From NCBI GenBank assembly GCA_934370915.1, contig CAKRNI010000087.1:1-9849 (forward strand): a stretch of DNA of 9,849 nt. The letters run 5' to 3'. This document shows positions 1 to 5,430 of this stretch, one piece after another. Source of the stretch: an uncultured Lachnospiraceae bacterium (GTDB lineage: Bacteria; Bacillota; Clostridia; Lachnospirales; Lachnospiraceae). The position numbers were made by a program, and so were the translations under genes. Below the pieces are notes generated by a model. The model had not been told where the DNA came from and made no database searches. It worked only from the letters and a program-made list of their open reading frames with translations. Every line of letters starts with the position of its first letter. Position 1 is the first letter of the stretch.

Positions 1-369
1 GTTCTGGAGAAGATGAAGCGCATCGCGATGCTCGAGGACGTAAAGCTTGCGAGCGTCAGCGCGCTTGGAACGTTTTCTTCCATGACCGTAGGAATTTATG
101 ATCTGGAAAAGCGTCAGTTTATGGGGAATGATTTCGAGGGAATGTTTGAGATCGTCTCCTTCACAGGAACCATCAACACCATGGACGGGAAGTATTACAG
201 CCACATCCACGCAGCGGCAGCCGATGCGAAGGGCAATGTATACGGCGGACATTTAAGCCGCGGCATCATCGGAGCGACCTGCGAGATGGTGATCACGGTG
301 ATCGACGGAGTTGTGGACCGCGTGAAGGATGAGGAGACAGGCCTCAATATCTTTAACTTTAAGTGTTAA
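1..369 (+). CDS. PPC-domain (DUF296, PD1-like) protein, 3' part
   Basis: The reading frame is open from base 1 (V-L-E-K before the first in-window ATG at 13) and ends at TAA 367-369. The start is therefore upstream and the 122 codons seen are most of a roughly 140-residue single-domain protein. The match is to the PPC/DUF296 family: the run 'GTINTMDGKYYSHIH', followed by 'GNVYGGHL' and the ending 'ETGLNIFNF', is characteristic. The His residues of 'SHIH' and 'GGHL' are the conserved cluster that may bind a metal in bacterial members. Plant relatives (AT-hook proteins) bind DNA and bacterial ones form trimers, but the bacterial role is poorly defined, so no specific function is assigned. No T-rich terminator follows; a hairpin repeat lies directly downstream. 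Confidence 0.85.
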   Translation, partial: VLEKMKRIAMLEDVKLASVSALGTFSSMTVGIYDLEKRQFMGNDFEGMFEIVSFTGTINTMDGKYYSHIHAAAADAKGNVYGGHLSRGIIGATCEMVITVIDGVVDRVKDEETGLNIFNFKC

Positions 370-370
370 G

Positions 371-430
371 GCGCAGAAAGGTAACTGTTCAGCAGGTCTG
401 CGCGTAACCGTGAAGGTACTGAATCGTTAC
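371..430. repeat. Intergenic hairpin repeat (REP-like)
   Basis: Two overlapping inverted pairs are visible. GCGCAGA (371-377) pairs perfectly with TCTGCGC (397-403). GTAACTGTTCAG (381-392) pairs with CTGAATCGTTAC (419-430) at 10 of 12 positions. The pairs interleave, so they would form alternative structures. There is no T-tract, so a simple terminator is unlikely. The decamer GTAACTGTTC recurs in another hairpin at 6304-6313. That it is a dispersed genomic repeat is an inference. Confidence 0.5.
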
Positions 431-483
431 ATATTTTCGTGAATTGTGATAAGAGATAAGAAAAGGTCGATAAGGAGCAGGTT

Positions 484-1389
484 ATGGCACAGATGATTCC
501 GGGATTTCTGGAAGAGATGTTGAAAAAACAGTATGGAGAGGAAGTTTTCGCGAAGATCCTCGCGGGATATCAGGCGAGACGCCCGGTGACACTCCGGGTC
601 AATCCCCTAAAGGCGGACCGGAACACGGTGGAGCAGGCACTTACCGGCGCAGGGATCGCGTTTAAAAATGTATCATGGTATGAGGATGCGATGATCATCG
701 AGGGCGCAAGGGAGCCGGAGATCCAGGAACTTCCGATCTATAAGGAAGGCGGAATCTATCTCCAGAGCCTTTCCTCCATGCTGCCGCCGCTGTTTCTCGG
801 CCCGAAGGCGGGAGAGTCCGTCCTCGATATGGCTGCCGCTCCGGGCGGAAAGACGACCCAGATGGCGGCGATGACAGGAAATCAGGCGCAGATCACGGCC
901 TGTGAGAAAAATAAGGCGCGGTCAGAAAAGTTAAAATATAATCTGGAAAAACAGGGGGCATCCGGAACCTATGTGATGGTGGAGGACGCAAGAAAGCTCG
1001 ATGATTTCTTTTCCTTCGACCGGATCCTCTTAGACGCGCCCTGCAGCGGAAGCGGAACCGTAGAAGTGCGGGACGGCGTCTGCCGGACAAAGATTTCAAA
1101 GGAACTTGTGGAAAGATCTGCGAGAACACAGGAAGAATTGTTAAAAAAAGCGCTGAAGCTTTTAAAATCCGGACATGAGATGGTATACTCCACGTGTTCG
1201 ATCTTAAAAGAGGAGAATGAAGGTCTCCTGAAGCGTGTGTTAAAGAGCGCGGGTGGAGAGCTTGTACCGATTGAGGAAGAGTGGATGAAGGAACTTCCGT
1301 TACTTCCGAACGCGATGCCGGGAACGCTCCTCGTGGGACCGGATGAACTGTTTGAGGGATTCTTTGTGGCGAAGATCAGGAAAAAATAG
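484..1389 (+). CDS. NOL1/NOP2/Sun (RsmB/RsmF-like) RNA cytosine-C5 methyltransferase
   Basis: A 301-residue SAM-dependent RNA m5C methyltransferase of the NOL1/NOP2/Sun family, expected to act in the cytoplasm on rRNA or tRNA. The N-terminal part carries the usual 'TLRVNPLK' (36-43). The Rossmann fold has SAM motif I 'DMAAAPGGKT' (115-124). Motif IV 'DAPCSGSG' (184-191) supplies Cys187 and motif VI 'YSTCS' (235-239) supplies Cys238, the two cysteines that form and release the covalent cytosine intermediate in this family. The C-terminus ends with the typical 'EGFFVAKIRKK'. Length matches the short form without the N-terminal NusB-like domain of RsmB or the long C-terminal extension of E. coli RsmF. 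The start is supported by AAGGAG about 7 bases before the ATG. Substrate (16S, 23S or tRNA) cannot be read from the sequence. It converges on the MATE gene across a shared terminator. Confidence 0.93.
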   Translation: MAQMIPGFLEEMLKKQYGEEVFAKILAGYQARRPVTLRVNPLKADRNTVEQALTGAGIAFKNVSWYEDAMIIEGAREPEIQELPIYKEGGIYLQSLSSMLPPLFLGPKAGESVLDMAAAPGGKTTQMAAMTGNQAQITACEKNKARSEKLKYNLEKQGASGTYVMVEDARKLDDFFSFDRILLDAPCSGSGTVEVRDGVCRTKISKELVERSARTQEELLKKALKLLKSGHEMVYSTCSILKEENEGLLKRVLKSAGGELVPIEEEWMKELPLLPNAMPGTLLVGPDELFEGFFVAKIRKK

Positions 1390-1462
1390 AAATTCAGACT
1401 TGCGCAAATCAGATTAAAGCATATAAAGACTCTGTATAAGAAAAGTAGAAATCTTAATATGA

Positions 1463-1536
1463 AATAAAAAAGCTCTCTTTTAGAACTCATGAGATTTTTC
1501 ATTACTCGTGTAAAGCTAAAAGAGAGCTTTTTTATT
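1463..1536. terminator. Bidirectional rho-independent terminator between convergent genes
   Basis: A perfect 21-bp inverted repeat: left arm 1463-1483 (core GCTCTCTTTTAG) and right arm 1516-1536 (core CTAAAAGAGAGC). The 32-base loop holds a further pairing, CATGAG (1488-1493) with CTCGTG (1505-1510, one G-U). A-tracts and T-tracts of six bases flank the GC core on both strands, so it can end both the methyltransferase transcript (+) and the MATE transcript (-). Confidence 0.92.
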
Positions 1537-1572
1537 GCTTTATATCCATAAGAAACTGCAAACGGTAAATTA

Positions 1573-2952
1573 TTACGCCGCCCTGCGGTTCTCTGCATCC
1601 ATCCTCTTAAGCTCCGGCAGCACAACTGCCAGCATCGTAACAAAGCAGGCCGTTCCGCCGATGACATTGGAGACCGGCTCAGCGAGGAATACACCATCGG
1701 TTCCCATACCCAGAGTATAGGGCATAAGATAGGTCAGCGGCACTACGATGAACACTTTTCTGAGCAATGAGAAGAAGATCGCAAATGTCTTCTTATTTAA
1801 AGATTTAAATACAGTCTGTCCGATGTACTGCAGATCCATAAAGATAAACGCCGCGAAATACTGTTTCAGCGCCGGGACCGCATCCGCAACCAGTGCCGCG
1901 TCAGAGCTGAAAATGCTGATCAGAGTGGACGGGATCATGACGATGGCGCTCCACATGATGGCGGTGTATCCGAGGATCATGGCACTCATGACCAACATAG
2001 CCTTGCGCACGCGGGATGGTCTGCGCGCCCCGTAGTTGTAGCTTAGGATCGGGGAAGTTCCCTCGTTCATGGCGTAGATCGGGGTCTCTACCAACTGACG
2101 GACGCTGGATACGATGGTCATGACGGAGATGTAGATATCACCTCCCGTGACTGCCAGCACATTGTTGGCACAGATCGTCACGAGGCTGTTGGTGAGCTGC
2201 ATGATAAATCCGGCCATGCCGAGACTTGTGATATCTTTTGCGTACTTCATGCATTCCGGAAGCTCTTCCTTTTTCAGCAGACGAAGCTTCAGTTCAGACT
2301 TTTTGCTGAGAAAATGCAGGACAAACATGGCGGACAGAAACTGGGAGATCACTGTGGCGATAGCCGCGCCGCGAACCCCAAGGCCGAGAGCAAAGATAAA
2401 TACCGGATCCAGGATCAGGTTCGCACCGGCACCGATGGCAACGGAGAACATACCGACGGTGGAGTAGCCCTGAGCGTTGATAAACGGGTTCATGCCGACG
2501 GCGATCATGGACGGCAGCGTTCCGATCAGATAGAGCATCATGTACGGGTAGGCGTAGACGATGGCATCGGAGGAAGCACCGAAGAGCACCAGGATCGGGC
2601 GGGCAAACAAAAGACCGAAGACCATAAGGAGGATGGCACAGCCGCAAAGCATGGTAAAGGAGGTATCCATGATCCGGGTTGCAGTCTCAGGGTCCTTCTT
2701 ACCGCGATAAATGGAAAACAGCGGTGCGCCGCCGGTTCCAAAGAGGTTGCTGAAGGCGGTGATGATCACGATCACCGGGAAACAGAGCCCTACCGCGCCA
2801 AGAGCAGCGGTTCCTACCTCGGGGATCCGCGCGATATAGATACGGTCCACGATATTATATAGAAGGTTCAGGATCTGGGCAACCAGCATGGGCAGAGCTG
2901 CCCCGAGAATATTGCCGGTTACGGTTCCATGTTCGAAATCGATGCGTTTCAT
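1573..2952 (-). CDS. MATE-family multidrug/cation efflux transporter
   Basis: A 459-residue polytopic inner-membrane protein of the MATE family, which exports drugs, toxins or metabolites using a Na+ or H+ gradient. Visible family features are the N-terminal 'GTVTGNILGAALPMLVAQILNLLYNIVD' pattern with the TM1 proline (P21) and D36, the short 'GTGG' loop (72-75), 'NPFINAQG' (155-162, in place of the usual N-x-x-L/I-R-A-Q-G) and 'LDPVFIFALGLGVRGAA' (181-197). About 12 hydrophobic segments are spread over the expected length. AAAGGA lies 12-13 bases before the ATG, somewhat far, and a sigma-A promoter lies 40-68 bases upstream of the start. It is divergent from a LysR gene, a common arrangement in which the regulator controls the pump. 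Substrate is unknown. Confidence 0.93.
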   Translation of the reverse strand: MKRIDFEHGTVTGNILGAALPMLVAQILNLLYNIVDRIYIARIPEVGTAALGAVGLCFPVIVIITAFSNLFGTGGAPLFSIYRGKKDPETATRIMDTSFTMLCGCAILLMVFGLLFARPILVLFGASSDAIVYAYPYMMLYLIGTLPSMIAVGMNPFINAQGYSTVGMFSVAIGAGANLILDPVFIFALGLGVRGAAIATVISQFLSAMFVLHFLSKKSELKLRLLKKEELPECMKYAKDITSLGMAGFIMQLTNSLVTICANNVLAVTGGDIYISVMTIVSSVRQLVETPIYAMNEGTSPILSYNYGARRPSRVRKAMLVMSAMILGYTAIMWSAIVMIPSTLISIFSSDAALVADAVPALKQYFAAFIFMDLQYIGQTVFKSLNKKTFAIFFSLLRKVFIVVPLTYLMPYTLGMGTDGVFLAEPVSNVIGGTACFVTMLAVVLPELKRMDAENRRAA

Positions 2953-2991
2953 ATGTATTCTTTATTCCTTTCAGATTGTTCTTGCGTTCTC

Positions 2992-3020
2992 AGTATAACA
3001 TCCCCTATAATATATGTAAA
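2992..3020 (-). promoter_or_regulatory. Sigma-A promoter of the MATE gene
   Basis: On the minus strand a -35 box TTTACA (3015-3020) and a -10 box TATACT (2992-2997) are separated by exactly 17 bases. Each differs from consensus by one base. The predicted start point lies about 30 bases before the MATE ATG. Confidence 0.75.
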
Positions 3021-3082
3021 TTATGGTTTTTATATAAAAATGGAATAAAATTTGTATACTTAGCTAATAGAACTTTTACATA
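3013..3082. promoter_or_regulatory. Candidate operator region between MATE and LysR genes
   Basis: TATGTAAA (3013-3020) and TTTACATA (3075-3082) are exact inverted octamers 62 bases apart, about six helical turns. The first overlaps the MATE -35 box. Between them TTAGCTAA (3060-3067) is a perfect palindrome next to a possible rightward -10 TATACT (3055-3060), for which no good -35 box is visible. LysR proteins often bind two spaced half-sites in such divergent regions; binding here is inferred only. The rest of the 2953-3227 gap shows nothing else recognisable. Confidence 0.3.
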
Positions 3083-3227
3083 ACCCGCATGGAAACACAC
3101 AAAACTGCAAAGCATGTTCTGGGCCGGAGCGAAGAGGTATTATAAGAAAAAGCCAGCGGGCATGTTTCTGCGATTTATTTATAGGAGAGGAGATTGTCTG
3201 CAGGGCAGTCTGTGGACAGTAAATTTT

Positions 3228-4073
3228 ATGGAGATCAGACAATTAGAATATTTCCGCGCCATTGTTGACGCCGGAACCATCAGTGGGGCGGCGAGGGAGC
3301 TTCATATGACACAGCCACCGCTAAGCTACCAGATGAAAATGCTGGAGGAGGAACTCCAGGTGCCGCTTTTTATCCGCGGCATGAAGCATATCACACTGAC
3401 GGAGGCGGGAAAAACGCTCTACGAACAGGCGGGAAAGATCCTGATGCTCTCGGAGGTAACGAAGCGGGAGGTCATAAAATCAAGTCAGGCGGCGACGATC
3501 CATATCGGAATGACTCCGTCCACCGTGTCCATGATGTCCCATTACCTGATGCGTTTTGCAAAAAGCCATCCCAATATCCATTTTGATATCCACGAGGGAT
3601 CCACATTCACGATGAGGGATCAGCTTGAGAACCGGATCCTCGACCTCACGACCCTGCGCACGCCAATTACGTTAAGGGGCTGTGAGACGAAAACTCTGGC
3701 CGAGGAACGTCTTCTCGCCATGGCAGTTCCGGAGTTTCCTCTTTTAAAAGGACGCGCATCGATCCGCCTGCAGGAGCTTTCGGAACAGCCCCTGATCCTG
3801 TCCCACCGGTTTCAGAAATATATCGCCTCGAAGTTTGAGGAGGCGGGACTTGTCTGCGATATCTATCTTGCCTGTGAGGATGCGAGGACCGCGATCACGA
3901 TGGCGGAAAGAGGAATGGGGATCGCGATCCTGCCGACTTCGATGCTGGAATTTTCTGATAAGCTGAAAGCATGTGAGGTCAGTGATGCCGATTTAACAAC
4001 AGAGGTTCTTCTCGCCTGGAGAAAAAGCCGGATTTCGTCGGAAATACAGGAATTTCTGGAATTTTGGAATTGA
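3228..4073 (+). CDS. LysR-family transcriptional regulator
   Basis: A 281-residue LysR-type regulator. The winged HTH is at the N-terminus: 'MEIRQLEYFRAIVDAGTISGAARELHMTQPPLS...' with recognition-helix residues 'TQPPLSYQMKMLE' (28-40) and the wing 'LFIR...ITLTEAG' (47-61). The remainder (about 90-281) is the effector-binding domain, ending in the usual region 'ERGMGIAILPTSM'. The frame is open back to 3114, but family alignment puts the start at ATG 3228. The best ribosome site, AGGAGAGGAG near 3183-3192, is about 36 bases upstream of that ATG and so poorly placed, and the start or its translation is unusual. It is divergent from the MATE gene, which is its likely target; the effector is unknown. 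Slightly shorter than the common 290-310 residues. Confidence 0.92.
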   Translation: MEIRQLEYFRAIVDAGTISGAARELHMTQPPLSYQMKMLEEELQVPLFIRGMKHITLTEAGKTLYEQAGKILMLSEVTKREVIKSSQAATIHIGMTPSTVSMMSHYLMRFAKSHPNIHFDIHEGSTFTMRDQLENRILDLTTLRTPITLRGCETKTLAEERLLAMAVPEFPLLKGRASIRLQELSEQPLILSHRFQKYIASKFEEAGLVCDIYLACEDARTAITMAERGMGIAILPTSMLEFSDKLKACEVSDADLTTEVLLAWRKSRISSEIQEFLEFWN

Positions 4074-4235
4074 GAAATGTATTCGTGGAATGCATGGATC
4101 TTGTAAGTAGCTTTTACAGGCAGCTCCTGCGAGTAATTTTCTGAAAAATATGCCATAATGAGAAATAATGAAAAACCTCATATCATCAAGCATGTCAGAT
4201 GTTGAGAGTCTGATAGAACAGGAGGAGAATATTTC

Positions 4236-5135
4236 ATGCATCATGAGCTGGAACATTATAGGCAATATTTAACAGAATGCGAGAAAAGTAAAAATACGAT
4301 CGAAAAGTATCTGCGGGATGTGCGGAATTTCCTGATATTTTCAGGGGAACGGGAGCTGAGCAAGGAGATCATCTTGGAGTATAAAAAGCTCCTCGTAGAA
4401 AAGTACCGGACGTCCAGCGTAAATTCCATGCTGATCGCGGTGAATGGGTATCTGAGCTGGATCGGCCGGGATGATCTCCGGGTGCGTGTATGCAGAACGC
4501 AGAGACGGATCTTCCGAGAGGAGGAGCGGGAACTGACGCGCGAAGAGTATCAGAGGCTTCTTATGACCGCGAACCGGGAGAAGCACGAGCGCCTGTTCTG
4601 CATCCTTCAGACCATCGCGGGAACGGGGATGCGGATCGGGGAATTAAAATATCTGACAGCGGAGACTCTGGAGGAGCGAAAGATACGGATCGATTTTAAA
4701 GGAAAAGTGCGGGTCATCCTGATTCCAAGGTCCCTTCTGATCATCCTGAAGGACTATTGCCGAAAACACAAGATCAAGGAAGGAAGTATTTTCCGCTCAA
4801 GGAACGGAAGACCGCTGGACCGGAGAAATATATGGGCTGAGATGAAAAGCCTCTGCGAGAGGGCAAAGGTGGCAGCAAGCAAAGTGTTCCCGCATAACCT
4901 GAGACATCTCTTCGCGAGATGCTTTTACGAAAAGGAACACGATCTCGCGCGGCTGGCAGATTATCTTGGGCATAGCAGCATCGAGACAACGAGGCGGTAT
5001 ACGATGATCACGAGCGAGGAGGCCTGCGCAAAGGATTTAGAGTTGGGACTGGTCCAAAGGGAAGAAGTGATATCGAAAGGTGAAAAAGGTAATATGGAAC
5101 AAATGGGAAAAATAAAGGACCCGTCTACGACATAA
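4236..5135 (+). CDS. Tyrosine recombinase, probable invertase of the adjacent promoter segment
   Basis: A 299-residue tyrosine recombinase of the phage-integrase/Xer fold. An N-terminal SAM-like core-binding domain (about 1-85, 'SKNTIEKYLRDVRNF') precedes the catalytic domain. Catalytic residues visible are Arg133 in 'GTGMRIGEL', a beta-hairpin lysine (Lys155 or Lys157 in 'FKGKVRV'), His220 and Arg223 in 'HNLRH', His246 in 'LGHSS', and nucleophile Tyr255 in 'TTRRYT'. All are present, so it should be active. GGAGGAG ends 8 bases before the ATG. An extended -10-like TGCCATAAT (4151-4159) upstream is only a weak promoter candidate. No phage or conjugation genes are near. Its last codons and TAA lie inside the left inverted repeat, and inversion would not change the protein. 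Proximity makes it the likely enzyme for the 5129-5413 inversion; this is inference. An integrase relic is the main alternative. Confidence 0.93.
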   Translation: MHHELEHYRQYLTECEKSKNTIEKYLRDVRNFLIFSGERELSKEIILEYKKLLVEKYRTSSVNSMLIAVNGYLSWIGRDDLRVRVCRTQRRIFREEERELTREEYQRLLMTANREKHERLFCILQTIAGTGMRIGELKYLTAETLEERKIRIDFKGKVRVILIPRSLLIILKDYCRKHKIKEGSIFRSRNGRPLDRRNIWAEMKSLCERAKVAASKVFPHNLRHLFARCFYEKEHDLARLADYLGHSSIETTRRYTMITSEEACAKDLELGLVQREEVISKGEKGNMEQMGKIKDPSTT

Positions 5136-5150
5136 TGTGTATTATGTCAT
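5129..5150 (+). repeat. Left inverted repeat / recombination site
   Basis: Arms GACATAAT and ATTATGTC flank the centre GTGT, a perfect 8-4-8 dyad, followed by AT. Paired arms around a short asymmetric centre are what a tyrosine recombinase core site looks like. The recombinase stop codon (5133-5135) is inside the left arm. Outside the repeat, CCGT (5121-5124) also matches the flank of the right copy at the corresponding distance. Confidence 0.85.
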
Positions 5151-5164
5151 AACGAATCCTCCTT
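5142..5164 (-). promoter_or_regulatory. Strong ribosome site with start-stop codon pair, facing left
   Basis: On the minus strand AAGGAGG (5158-5164) is followed after 7 bases by ATG (5148-5150), then ACA and TAA (5142-5144). This is a near-perfect initiation site for a two-codon frame whose start lies at the edge of the inverted repeat. After inversion it would lie just 5' of the right hairpin, about 40 bases before the AP2 start. It could gate the hairpin by ribosome occupancy, or be a remnant of a gene once joined here. Confidence 0.5.
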
Positions 5165-5186
5165 GTATTCATATATATACATAGCA

Positions 5187-5215
5187 ATTCTATCACGAAA
5201 AACCCATGTTTTCAA
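5187..5215 (-). promoter_or_regulatory. Invertible sigma-A promoter with extended -10
   Basis: On the minus strand a -35 box TTGAAA (5210-5215), a 17-base spacer and a -10 box TAGAAT (5187-5192) preceded by TGA (an extended -10, TGn). The predicted start point is near 5180. In the written orientation it transcribes through the left repeat into the 3' end of the recombinase gene (antisense). After inversion it would drive the AP2 gene and possibly the adhesin. Confidence 0.78.
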
Positions 5216-5234
5216 CGGATATTCCGGGTTTTTT
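5198..5234. terminator. Terminator after the recombinase gene, inside the invertible segment
   Basis: AAAAACCC (5198-5205) pairs with GGGTTTTT (5226-5233) around a 20-base loop, followed by a further T-rich run (5235-5250). It would end recombinase transcripts read from the left. Its A- and T-flanks make it usable on both strands, so after inversion it still insulates the segment. The -35 box of the invertible promoter sits in the hairpin loop. Confidence 0.7.
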
Positions 5235-5275
5235 GTTTTTTTGCGTTTTTTTAACAAGATTTTCAAAAAAACATA

Positions 5276-5302
5276 CGGTCCTGGAAGCAGGTTTGCAGAC
5301 CG
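5276..5302. repeat. Small nested dyad inside the invertible segment
   Basis: CGGTC (5276-5280) pairs with GACCG (5298-5302), and the interior contains CCTG-GAAG-CAGG (5280-5291). It is the most GC-rich stretch of an otherwise A/T-rich segment. It could be a protein-binding or structural site; role unknown. Confidence 0.3.
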
Positions 5303-5356
5303 GTTCACTTTTTTAAATTAACTTTAGAAAGTGTAAAAAGCATGCAAATTTCATGT

Positions 5357-5375
5357 AAGAACGATGCATGTTCTT
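5357..5375. repeat. Palindromic site AAGAAC-N7-GTTCTT
   Basis: Perfect 6-bp arms AAGAAC (5357-5362) and GTTCTT (5370-5375) flank the centre GATGCAT. The arrangement looks like an operator or an accessory recombinase-binding site near the right repeat. No corresponding site is seen near the left repeat, so it moves to the other end on inversion. Confidence 0.35.
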
Positions 5376-5382
5376 TTAAGAC

Positions 5383-5428
5383 AAGCCGTTCATGACATAA
5401 TACACATTATGTCATGAACGGCTTTTTT
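5383..5428 (+). terminator. OFF-state terminator built on the right inverted repeat
   Basis: A perfect 19-bp stem: 5383-5401 (AAGCCGTTC then ATGACATAAT) pairs with 5406-5424, with loop ACAC and a T6 tract (5423-5428). The GC-rich base GCCG/CGGC is directly next to the T-tract, a strong rightward terminator. It lies 3 bases before the AP2 ATG, so any transcript entering from the left should stop before the gene. The outer 9 bases of the left arm belong to the invertible segment, while those of the right arm do not. Confidence 0.85.
5392..5413 (-). repeat. Right inverted repeat / recombination site
   Basis: Exact reverse complement of 5129-5150. Read on the + strand the centre is ACAC instead of GTGT. 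The centre polarity is the only internal asymmetry, and it is opposite in the two copies, which predicts inversion and not deletion. Confidence 0.85.
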
Positions 5429-5430
5429 GA

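Larger units (their letters stand above)
5129..5413. mobile_element. Predicted invertible promoter segment (inverton), drawn in the OFF orientation
   Basis: A 285-bp segment bounded by exact 22-bp inverted repeats (5129-5150 and 5392-5413), with a 241-bp interior. It sits directly after a tyrosine recombinase gene and directly before a regulator and a surface-protein gene. The interior holds one strong promoter facing left with a ribosome site, a terminator, two small dyads and no gene. No good rightward promoter is visible, so the rightward genes are predicted OFF as written. Such recombinase-adjacent promoter inversions are an established phase-variation mechanism in Bacteroides and Clostridia. 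Inversion maps position x to 10542 minus x, which would put the promoter at about 5327-5355 facing right, with a 5' leader of about 69 bases to the AP2 start. Confidence 0.82.

Noticed and set aside
969..1697. 242-codon minus-strand frame spanning the methyltransferase 3' end and the terminator
   Set aside because: It runs antisense to two well-supported genes and through the terminator hairpin, with no protein-family signal.
2314..2862. 182-codon plus-strand frame opposite the MATE gene
   Set aside because: Charged, Gly/His/Asp-rich composition typical of the antisense of a membrane protein gene; the MATE frame is certain.
3114..3227. 38-residue N-terminal extension of the LysR frame from ATG 3114
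   Set aside because: LysR proteins begin at the 'MEIRQLEYF' position; the extension has no family similarity and no ribosome site before 3114.
5165..5180. Leader frame starting in the A/T run before AAGGAGG on the minus strand
   Set aside because: Frames of 11-15 codons exist there, but none has its own ribosome site; they are most likely chance.
5291..5351. Rightward promoter inside the invertible segment in the written orientation
   Set aside because: TTGCAG and TTTAGA resemble -35 boxes but no -10 box better than three matches lies at 16-18 bases.
5129..5413. attL/attR ends of an integrative element or prophage
   Set aside because: The repeats are inverted, not direct, the interior has no genes, and no phage or conjugation genes occur nearby, so inversion fits and excision does not.
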